Assembly (NCBI GenBank): GCA_013365325.1
Contig: JABVXV010000282.1
Span: forward strand, 1 to 64,000
Reading direction: 5' to 3'
DNA: 64,000 bases
Source: Dipetalonema caudispina
Lineage: Eukaryota > Nematoda > Chromadorea > Rhabditida > Onchocercidae
Within the stretch, counting starts at the first letter, position 1; each line of letters begins with the position of its first letter. Below are positions 40,158 through 51,500 of the stretch, piece after piece. The notes beneath the pieces are model-generated. The model made no database searches. It was not told where the DNA came from and saw only the letters and a list, made by a program, of their open reading frames with translations. Both the position numbers and the translations under genes were made by a program.

Positions 40158-40189
40158 CTTCCTGATCATATTCATGTCCATAATATGAT
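40158..40189 (-). CDS. Candidate alternative first exon of aldolase
   Basis: A 32-nt segment bounded by a TTTGTTCAG acceptor (AG at 40191-40190) and a GTAAGTG donor (40157-40151). An ATG at 40181 opens eight codons (MDMNMIRK). These join in frame through AAA to the aldolase ATG at 38765, which would add nine residues. Whether it is used is unknown; this is inferred only from splice signals and frame. Confidence 0.3.
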
Positions 40190-40823
40190 CTGAACAAAAA
40201 ATGGATGATATCATTGATCATACAATGATTTCTTGCATCAAATTGTAATAAACGAAATAAAAATGAATTGCTATTAAAAGAAACATTTCCGAAATCACAT
40301 TAAAAAAAAAAAAAAGAAAAACCGGTCTGAAAAACGACCAACGATTGCAGAAGAGGAATTACAAAGATTATATGATTATACGCCTTCCATACCATTATTA
40401 TAACCAATATTAAACTTAATATTATATTACACAAATAAATTGTTGGCATCACATTTTGCAAACAAAATTTGATTATGTACAATACCAACATATTCGATAT
40501 ATTTTCGGATATGTAGAAAGAAGATGATGATAATGATAAGGTTACTGAATGCCACTAGAAAAAGTAGTAAAGTGATTGATATTACAACTACAGCTTATCT
40601 TTAACTTTAACCAATCTAACATATCTCTCATATTCTAACTGTAAGTCTTCTCTTTGATCCTTGTTGAAATGTTGGTTGTTGCAAGAGATTTCTCAGCAAA
40701 AAAAAAAAAAAAAAAAAAGAAATAATATAGCAAGGAGTAGAACAGACTTATCACGAGAAAGTATTCATCTTTTTTCTACTCAAGAAGATAGCATTACATT
40801 TTCAAAACAAAATTTTAGCTCAC

Positions 40824-41042
40824 TTTAACTGCTGCTGCTGCTACTGCATATGTATCAACTGCAGTAGTAGTATTATTAGTAGTAGTATCATTGATTGCAT
40901 CAGTCGCACTACTGTTGCCCTTATCAATACGATACTTTGAAGTACTGAAAGTACCACCACCACCACTATCACTATTATCACTATCACCACCATTGTCATC
41001 ACCATTGATGACGTAATATTTAGTGAAGATATTCGGCTGCAT
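40824..41042 (-). CDS. Candidate alternative N-terminal exon, low complexity
   Basis: An ATG at 41042 opens 73 codons ending in AAA before a GTGAGC donor (40823-40818). Joined to the acceptor at 38769 it stays in frame with aldolase. The peptide starts MQPNIFTKYYVINGDD and then becomes Gly/Ser/Asp/Thr-rich, ending in an alanine run, much of it from triplet repeats. It may be a real N-terminal extension, 5' UTR, or chance. Splicing to the 40158-40189 exon instead would hit a stop. Confidence 0.22.
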
Positions 41043-42632
41043 TTTCCACAGCAAATAGAATAGAAAGGAAACAACTGCTGTACTTACCTATCAGATGTAA
41101 ATACCTGAAAAGCTTATTACAGATTACCTTAACACGAAATGAAAGAACGAAGAGGAAGGCGACACCTCTCTCTCTCTCTCTCCCTCTCTCTTAATAAGCT
41201 TAAAAGTAGTGTAAACATGAAATGAGTATGAATCATGAGATTTTTCACATCTGAATACAAAAAGCAAAAAAATGATAAATGATCTAATGGAAATGATTAT
41301 GACTATTCTAACGGATATAGGAAATAAACAAAAAATTGATTGATATCTGAAAAAGATGAAAATTGAAAATATGACGAGAAGTAAAAGGAGCTAAGTAAGA
41401 GGTAAACAAACTTAATCAAAATATGTGAAAATATTTAATAATATATTTCATATAATCATGCCATAAATGAAAGGAAGAAAGAGAAAGGATAAAATATAAG
41501 AGTGTTAAAAAGAGAAAAATGAAAAATGAAAATTTAACAATGAATGAAATAAATGAACGAATGGAAGTGAAAATTGAAAAAAAAAAAAAAAAAAAAAAAG
41601 ATAGAACTGTTATTTTTTGAAAAAAAAAAAAAGGCATTATAGATGAAAAAAATCCATCGTTTGTTGAAATAATTTTTGATCAGTGAGAGATTCGTTGAAT
41701 TTTTACTGATTTTTTTTTTTTATCAAATCAATTAACGAATAGAAAGAAATCTTCAGCAGATGAACAAATACCAAAACATATAACTTCAACATCTAAATCA
41801 ACAAACTTTTTAAACATAAACCTTAAATGAGGAAAAAGAGGAAGAGGAAAAGAATGAAGAGGAAAAATATGTGAAGAAAAGCAAGAAGCTTTATATTCTT
41901 AACAAAAAATTAAATAATATATGACTTTCTACAACTTCTTCCATCATCTTCTTAACCTTTTTTGCTAAATTAATTACTCAATTATAATATTCCTATTAAA
42001 TGTACATAAGTAAATACGTATAACATACATCGAAGATAACAACAATAAAAATGTGTTAAATAATTCCGTATGAAGTAAATGTGATAGAGAGAGCGAGAGA
42101 GAGAGAGAGAGATTGATTTTCTCTTTTAGATAGTATGTGTGAGAGAGAGAGAGAAAAAGATACTAGTTAGGGAGTTAATAATAATAAATGAAAGTAAACA
42201 TTATATTATAGAAGAGAAAGAGAGAAAGTATAGAAAAGAAAGAGAAAGAAAAGAAATTATAATATAAGAATAAAAAAAAAAAAAAAAAAGAAAAGATTGT
42301 AACCAGTTAGACATAATCTTTTTGCAAAACAAAAAATAAGAGAGGAATTGATCGATTAGAAACTTGACTAAATGCATGATAATTGCTCTCTCTCTCTCTC
42401 TCTCCCTCTCTCTCTCTTTCACTCTCAATAAAGCTGCAGAAATAAATATAGACAGAGGGATGAGAAATTTTCGAGTATGAAGAATTTATATATATATCAT
42501 ATACAAAGATAAGTAATGTAGATATGAAATGACAAGTTAGTATAGCATACATTTTAATTATATGAATTGAAAAAGAAAAATGAAAATAAAAAATAAATTT
42601 AGAATATATTCATAAAAAAATTCATTTATAAC

Positions 42633-42635
<3 letters not shown>

Positions 42636-42664
<29 letters not shown>
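42636..42664. repeat. (GA)n dinucleotide run
   Basis: About 14 GA units, one of four similar purine runs in 41-43 kb. Confidence 0.93.
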
Positions 42665-42670
<6 letters not shown>

Positions 42671-42844
42671 AAGAAAAAGAATTATTTAGAAAGAGGAAAA
42701 GAGGGTGGTGAATATTTTAATGTCATTGTCCTCATTGTAACATAAACCATTTCTCTTTTGAATTATTAATGATATGATACAAAATGTGCTTGTCATTTTT
42801 TTTTTTTTTTTCGTCAATCAGACATGATGGAAACTTTTAATGAT

Positions 42845-43081
42845 AACTACGATACTATTAATTATATCAATTGTTAACCTTTATCAAAATCAATAAATGA
42901 GGAAAACTACGATACTATTAATTATATCAATTGTTAACCTTTATCAAAATCAATAAATGAGGAAAACTACGATACTATTAATTATATCAATTGTTAACCT
43001 TTATCAAAATCAATAAATGAGGAAAACTACGATACTATTAATTATATCAATTGTTAACCTTTATCAAAATCAATAAATGAG
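42845..43081. repeat. 60-bp minisatellite, nearly four perfect copies
   Basis: The unit runs from AACTACGATACTATTAATTA to CAATAAATGAGGAA and is repeated at an exact 60-bp period with no mismatch over 237 bp. A degenerate fragment of the unit follows at 43081-43110. Complete identity implies recent expansion. It lies in the noncoding region between aldolase and MED1. Confidence 0.97.
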
Positions 43082-45521
43082 TTAACCTTTATTATCAATA
43101 AATAAGGAAATATTGCTATAGTCGATCATTAACATTAATGTATGTCAAATGTTGTAAAAAGATATTTTATGCTTTCCTTTCAAATTCTAACTAAATACAT
43201 CGATCTACTCTTAACAACTATAAAATGAATATATGAATATTTCATAGAAATTGCCTGAGATGTTTCGGATATAAAAGAGAGGAAATATTTTTTTAATCGT
43301 TTCATTACTTTCTTATCGTTTAATTGCACTTTTGAATTGCAAAATAATTTTGCTTTCATACATTATTATCAGTACGATCAATCGATAGTTATTCGAATTA
43401 TCAAAGAAATTGTTAATTCGAAAATTCCATATTATATGACTTTGATAATAGTGAAAATCAGAAAAATTTATATTTCAGAAATTAATAAATTAAATGTTCA
43501 TTCTTTTGATTTTGAAATGATCACTGAAACTTCTCCAAACTAGTTTGTCGATAGATGGAAGAAAAGTTGTCTGTTAGATTGAAATAGAAGATTAATCCAT
43601 TAGTAGTTTTACATTAACATCTCCCCCCTTTTCTTTTCCGTTAAAAAAAAAAAAAAAAAAAAAAAAAAACATCATAAAATCATTTTCTAAGTAAAAAGTT
43701 TAAAAATTGTTTGCACTTCTCTCTTTTCTTTCCATATTATATATATGAGTGATATAACATACACAAATCAATAAATTTATATTTCAAAAATAAATAAATT
43801 AAATCTTTATTAATTATAAATTTTTGAAATCAAAAAAATGCATTGAAAAGAAAGAATAAAATAAATATCATCATATCTTTTTTTTTTTTTCATTTTAATA
43901 ATAATTTTATCTTATTGATGAAGTAATGAAAATATTGAACATACAAATAATACAAATTACCCATCACCATATTCATTCCCAAGAATGATTAAGTATGAAA
44001 AGAATACAAGCAAAAAAAAAAAACCAACCAAACAAAACCAGTTATGAATTAGTAAATGATATAACTGTGACTATTCATCCATTTTTTAAATGATTGAAAG
44101 AAAAAATTGAAATGACACTTCGATGAGAAATTTACTCAGTTAGAAAATGTATTGGTACAATTCGATTAAATTATCATACAATAAAATGAACTAAGTTAAC
44201 TTTTGATAATTTTAAAATTTGTCCTATAAAAAAGAAAATTGAATATGATAAAAAAAAATAAGAATACTGAATACAAATAAATAAATCTTTCTCTAATAAA
44301 TTTAGAGATAGAAATAGAAAAGAGAAAAGATAAATTTGTTCGAAAAGATAAAGTTATAATGATGATAAGGAAAGAAATTTGCAATTGTGATGGATGGAAT
44401 CTCACTGTTCATATAACTGAAAACCGGTATACATATCAACATACCATTAATATATACAAAAAAAAAAAAAAAAAAAAAACTCTACCCATTTATTAGGTTT
44501 ACCTTCACCCGTTTAATTTTTAATAAATAGAAATGAAGAAATTGAATTATTTTGATGTAAAGAAAAGAAAAATAACAAATTGTACCAGCATTTCTTGAGT
44601 CAGATAGTTAACACTAAATGATACAGGAGTAAAGATCATAACATTTCATCAAACTTTTCAAATTCCAAAAAAAAAAAAAGAAGAAAAGTATCTCCCTCTT
44701 CTTCTATGTGTCACTCACACTCTTTTATTCGCACATTTCATCAGCACTAAATCAAAAAGATTCTAAATTGGGAAGATTACTTACTTATCAGATTAAACTC
44801 CAAAAGCTCTTCAGGTATATCAAACTACTAATTTCACCATATCATCTTCCCAGCAACGATGCAAATAAGCCGCTGATTTCCGACTGAAAGAAAAAATCAG
44901 GATACCACTGTCAATACTTCCTTCTTAGGTCATACTTTCTTCTAACTATTACGAGCTGTAAAACCATCTATGTGTATAAAAAACAGGATGTAATGAAACG
45001 AAATTTTACTATTTATGATCCAAATAAGAACATAAAATTTAAATGACAGCAACAAGTAATGACACACTGAGAGTCTATGCCCCTGTTCGAAATTAAGCAT
45101 ACCTGAGTTGGAAAAGGACTGTTCCCTATCCACAACTAAAGTTAGAAAGATGTTGTAGAATAGGAATGAGCATATTTCACACTAATATCCTCAATTAAAA
45201 AAACCTGTCATTTTCGCAAAAAACATTGAAAGCTTTGATTGCTCCGCTTTAACTTTTTCTTCTTTTTATCCCTTCCAAAACAGTAATTAAAAATGAACAC
45301 GAAATCGAAATAATCCTAGTAATCAATAAATACAATAAATAAACTGGCAATAACTTCAGGATAATCCTGGCATTCGATGCCTATACTTTGAATTACTTGT
45401 AGTATTTTGAAAATGCAACAAAAGGTAGTCATTACATTATGTACACTAGAATTTGTAGGAAGGCCGAATCAACAAAATTATAAATTGCAACTGATAGATT
45501 TAGAAAAAGTACGTCGTCAAT

Positions 45522-48500
45522 TCACTCCTCATCGGCAACAATTTTCAGAGCCTCCGTCGGACTGTCCTGCATTTTCGATATAGCTGCAGCTGTATCGGAC
45601 AAACCGGAGCTAGAAGCGGATTGTTCGGACGGTGAATTCCTAGGTGATGGTTGTCGTTGTGGTGCCAGTGCCATCCATCGTCCTGATGAAGAAGGTGGTG
45701 GCATGAAATTAGCACCACTCAATACTGGCGGTATCATTCGGGGTAGTGTTACCAACGGTCTAAATTGATTTCTGCAATTGTCAATCTTTCAGGAAACAAG
45801 CTATCTTACAGTGTATGTCTACCGATTCTAAATCTGTGAAATCATTCGTCTTACTGAAAAGAAAATCAATTTCAAGTATAATTGAGTTACTTGATGCGAA
45901 CTATTCAATTCCCGTCTCAGTGAAAGTGCCGTCGGATCAAAAATAGACGAGGACTGATAATCTCGCGCCCGTAACAATATCAGTCAGCTTCAAAAGGAAA
46001 ACTACAAAAGAAAAGTATAGGTCAGAACACAACTACTCCTTAATTTACTAGAACTTCAATGTGCGTTATTCCCATTCAAATAGGCCTATAACTTCAATTT
46101 GCTTGAAATTTGAAGATATGACCGTATGACCATAGTAATCGACCCCATTCATCAACACTTCAACCATTTGGTAGATTAAATTGGATGTTTGCGAAATCTC
46201 ACGGAACATACTAAATTTCTGAGGATTCCTTCTTAAGCACCTTAACAGTACCAACATACCACCAACAACATATGCTCTAACCTTGGTGGATGATGCATCA
46301 CATTTCGTGGATCCGGTAACAATGGTCGTCGGCCAGGTAGCATTGGTGGCATACCACCCATTCCTCGGAAAAGTGGTGGTGGAGGTGGCTCAGCTGGTGA
46401 CTTCAGAATTGATTTCGGTTTAGGTGGAAATATCGAAGACGTTCCAGCGGATGAAGATGACGACGAAGCTGTTGTTGCTGTTGCTGTTGTCGTTGCTGCT
46501 GATAAGGATGTTGAAGGAACTACTTGCACCGTTGAACAACTCGAATTTTGGCCAACGTTTAAATGCGCACTGGAGGATGATGGGGTAGCTACAGCTGGTG
46601 TTGTTGTTGTTGGCGTCGGGCTTTCACATTTTTCATTTTCCATTACCTAATTCATATTCTATATTAAGCAAATTCAGAGCACAAATTTCAATTTCCTATA
46701 CAAAAGCAGCAAATTCATACAAACTTCGCCGCATCAAATAAAGATTCAAGATTTACTCCCTTCACATTAACTCATGGAATTTGAAAAGATGTTGTATCAC
46801 ACTGTATCAAGGTCTATCCCTTTTTTGATATGTCCCGCATAGAGAACTTGCATGACCTTTTACATTTTTACAAATGCAAGCTTTGCGTGGTAAAGGCACT
46901 CCTTTTTTTTTGAAAAAAAGATTACCTTTGGTATCTTAAAGTTTTTAAGACTAGCAAATGCGAGTGCTTGTGGAAATTCCACTTTTGGCGAGACAGTTGT
47001 CGTTGTTTTTTGTTCACTTAATGGTCGATCCAGTTTTAGCTTCTGGAAAAGTTCATTCGCTTCATAATATAGATTTTCAACAAGCTCATGCAAAATTAAC
47101 TTTCTTAAATTGCAGGGCACCAACAACTTAAGCTTTCAAAGTGGTTCCTTTTGCCTCATTGAGATGCAAGAAATTCTGTGTAGCATCGAACGCAATTATT
47201 TCAAAGTCCGTCCAATCTGATATACGAAATTCTAGACTAACTCATAATACTCACGATGTAGTGCATAATTTTACGGAAACAACCAAATTTCTTAATAAAA
47301 AATTTTAGATCTAAGTTCCGTCACTTGACAGGTCGTTCCCAATAGTATATTTGACTAAAAATGTCACATACCTTACTACTACTGCTAAGTTCGCCCTTAC
47401 GTTCTCGTTTACCCGCCTTACGAGAACGTTCATCTGGTGCAGATCGATTTTTCTCTTTCAATTGTTTTTGTCGTAACAGTGCTTTTTCTTCCTTTGATCT
47501 TGATGATGAAGGCGGCTGGCCAACCAGGCGCATAGACCTATTGAGAAGACAAATTTTTGGGATGAAATAAGCAACAGTGAAGTTAATCTGTAGAAGTGAA
47601 TTGTTATTCATAATTTAAGTAAAAATCCCTAACAAATCAAGGAAAGCAAAACCATCAAATTTACTAACGATGGCACACCACCCGATGAAGACTGCGATGG
47701 TCCAGTAGATGGTCGAGCGGATGCTTGCTGTTTCAATTTAATCATTATTTTCAACTCCGAACCATAACCTGGTTGTTCCGCATTCATCTTTGTAAGATTT
47801 GGTGACATTCGCGCACCAGGGGATGATGTCGATATTGATGGACTATCACGCTTAGCAGGAGCTGGCTGCAATACAATCAACTTTCGTACAAATCGTCAGG
47901 AAAAGGTTTTAAAAAATGTTACCCTTTGCTACTTCCTCCCTTCTACACTGTCAATTATCATCCAGAAAATTTTCAAGATGCTAAGCCTCAATTTATTTTT
48001 TGAAAAATACGTTATGGTCTAGGTTTAAAGCACCGGGAAGCAATCTTTTTTTTTGATGCCATGATGAAAATCAGTGGAACTGCACATGCATAAATCATTT
48101 CTTTATAAAGTAGGGTAAAATGCCAAAATATGAAGTAAATAAAGGACTTCCAGCATAGGAATGAAACAACTGCGGTTCTCTCAATAGAATTCAAGTGAAA
48201 ATGAAAGAAGCATTACCTCAGGAGGTTTACTAACTGGTTCTGATTCATCGTCATATAAATCAGAGGCCAAATACGGATTTGACGTCGTCGAACTGTTGCT
48301 GCTTGCCGGTGCTGTTTTACAGTGTAACTTCCCTACCACAGCTTCTAGGCTTCCTTTACGTGCTTTATGAGCCAGAAGTGCTGCCGACTGCATTGAATTG
48401 CTGTTGGTTGCTGTTGGAGATGAGCTGGTTGGAGGTGTAAGTTCCGTTGCTGGACCACTGTAAATATAAGAAAAGTTCAAAACTTTTTGTATTTCAGAAA

Positions 48501-51500
48501 CAAAACAAAATCCATTTTCAGTATGACTCATTTGGGAAGATAAGTCAATGACAAACCAAATGTTCAGCCAGGAAAAATACAAGTGTTTCATTAAGTAGTT
48601 CAGATAGGACTATTCAACATGAAGACAAATTCTAGATCTTCCGGAATGGTATTTTCAAAGATACGAGCGTAGTTCACCCTGCTAATGCTCGAAACTAGGC
48701 TAAAATGATCTGAAGATGAAATTATACAGTTAGTAAAAAAGCAGAATAAAATAAGGAAGAACTGGATAGCGATAAATCACAGAGGCGCGTCTCCTCTTAC
48801 GAAAATCGAACTCAGTATTATTTTGGAAAAGATAATAGAAAATTATAGATGCAATGTAACTCTCAGACAAACCATATCTGCTTGGATAATGTCAAAGAAG
48901 AGTAAAAGTAGAAAAAAGACTTAATAAATATTAAATTTCTGGAACATCAATAAACCGAACATACCTCGATGAAACAGATGGAAGACATGAGGCGGCAGTT
49001 AACGACGAAGACTTGTTAATTAACGATAATGTTGCTGATGAAGAAGGAAGACTGCCAACAGCGGTTGTTTGTGGCATCGGTGTACAACTACTCGCAGTAA
49101 TTTGAGCTGACGGCTGTGGTATCGCGGTAGTGCAGACAGGAGGAGGTGGGTCAGTTTCATCATCTGACGATTCTTCAGTTCCATCGAATTCGGATGCCTC
49201 TGATCGATTTTCTTGTGATAAGTTAACTAAAAATAAAGGAAATGAGATTTTCTGTGGCAAGTTCAAAATTCTTTCGATAAGAAAAGTTGTCCACAAAGAT
49301 TTCATCAATTTTCACACTAGCATCTATATATTCAGTGTTTAGGAGTCTATTCGCTGGACTTCAAGCAGGTTTTATAAAGCAGTATTTTACTACAACACAA
49401 CTAATTTCATTCTCAATTTATTAATTTATTGTTGCTTAACTCTTGGATTCCGCTTGAGATAAACGTAAATATTGAAGACATGAGTGAAAAGAAAAATTCA
49501 AGAACTGAATGTCCAGAAGATAATTTCAAAAATGTTCTCGTTACCAGATGGCATTTGTGAAGGATAAGCTGGCATCTCGGAAAAGGAACGTTGTAACATA
49601 GGGCGATTCATCGCAAATTGATGCGAATGCGCGGGAGAAGCAGGCATGTGAGCAGCTTTCCGGGGTCTTCGAGGACGCCTTGCCGTTGAAGTTCCTGTAA
49701 AACGGAATTTTTTCCACGACAGAAACTAATCTTAATTTTACAGTGTGACGCAAAAAACACCAATAGTTGTGATATGAGCATCACAATACAAATGAACTTA
49801 CATGTATTTTCAAAAAATCCAAAAATGCACTACCTCGAGGTTTGCGCGCCGGAATATTCATACCACGAAACATCAAACCAGTATTTTGGTCAAGAATTGG
49901 TCGGGCCGGATCCAACATTCGATCACCCACATTTCCTGCCTTACGACCTCGACCCCGACGCTTCAAAGTCGGCTGAGCACTCAGTGGACCTCTAGTACTT
50001 TGCATAGCTGCAAAGGGGTATGGATTTTGTCCTGCTTCCGGAAAATGGAATTGCTGAGCTGATGTTCCCATAGAACTAGCTGAGTTCATACGAGGTGGAT
50101 CATCAAATTCAAAGACATCTGTCGGATTATTCAGCGGTGCTTGCTGCTGAAAACATAAAACCATTGTACTTGTAATGATGCTAACAATTCTTCAACTCAT
50201 TAATTTTTCTCTTCTGATTCTTTCCAACTCTTTTTACATTTTTTGCTCTCCACCAAATATTCTTGCACAGCACGTCATTTTTCCACTTTCAAATATTAAA
50301 AAAAAATTCCAAATATAAAATGAACCGCAAGACGTTGGCGTGCAATATCGAGCGGTGAGAGCTGCGAAAAATTTCCTGCTTGGGAAGCACGATAACGTTC
50401 GCTAGCTGGTGATGGCGACTGCGACGGCATTTGTGGCCGAAGCCTTTGGCTCTACAAAGAGATGTTCAAATTCAATCTTTTTAGTTACAATTAATTGCGA
50501 AGAAAGAATTAAACTGACAACTGAATTAAGTCATTTTCAGTATTCGAATTCGAAGATGAAATTCTAAATTCATTTGGCCTGTTGTACCGAAACATTTGTC
50601 CTTAAATGTTTGAAATCAGTGAATCTATTTTTGTTCATTTCCACCGTAAAAAAATACTTGCCTCATTAGTGGACGGTGAACAGCGTTCCACAGTAGATGA
50701 ATGGCTACTATGCTCAGAAACATTCGATTCACCATCATCGATACTTGCTGCCATGTCGCAAATTGCATCCTTTAAAATTTGAATAAATCTCCTCGAAACT
50801 CGAAAATAAAAAAACGGTTTGAAAGTATGTTTCCTCAGAATTGTTCAAATTAAAAATTCCTTACTACTTAAGTTACTTAATATCCCAAGCACTTGGTCCA
50901 ATCTATCCATTTTTAGTTTGATTTCCGAAAAGCAGCTCAATGATTACTGCATCGGTAACTTTTCTCTCTTTGACACTCTTGCATAACAGGTAACTTCAGC
51001 GTAATGCAGATAAAGCGGTGGAAATGAAAGATCTTTCTCGAAAAGTTGGCAAGTACTCCATCTCTGGAGAGAATTGCAAATTTAATGAAGACAAGAACTT
51101 CCCATTTTCGTTACTGAATTACGCGCATGTCTGTTTTTCGTCTTGGCTCAAAACATGCTTTGCCTTGTTTTTTATCTTTTCATTGTGCTTTATATTTAAA
51201 TTAAACCAAATACAACCTTCCGAATGTATCCAATTTTAGATGTAAAGCGATGGTTAAATTTTCATTTGCAGATACTTCAATTTCCAGGGATCACTCCAGT
51301 TACTCCGAAACACAGCTTCAGTAAAATATCTACGTAACACTGTATGAAACCGACGGAGTTGAATAAGTAAAATTATAGGTCTGTGCTTACATTTAAAAAA
51401 ACAGAAATTAAATGGCTGACTCGATCACTCTGTCGCATCCCTTAATGACATCGTAAGGATGTTCTGTAATCTTACTGTCTTGCCGCTGTTAATGTACGAA

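Larger units (their letters stand above)
38766..45521. other. AT-rich region between aldolase and MED1
   Basis: Upstream of the aldolase start and downstream of the MED1 stop. It contains candidate alternative aldolase 5' exons (40158-40189 and 40824-41042, listed separately), CT/GA dinucleotide runs (41163-41190, 42087-42112, 42388-42420, 42636-42664), poly-A tracts and a 60-bp minisatellite. The right end must hold the MED1 3' UTR. No independent gene was seen. Confidence 0.6.

Noticed and set aside
42845..43081. CRISPR-like array
   Set aside because: The whole 60-bp unit is repeated with no unique spacers and the genome is eukaryotic; it is a minisatellite.
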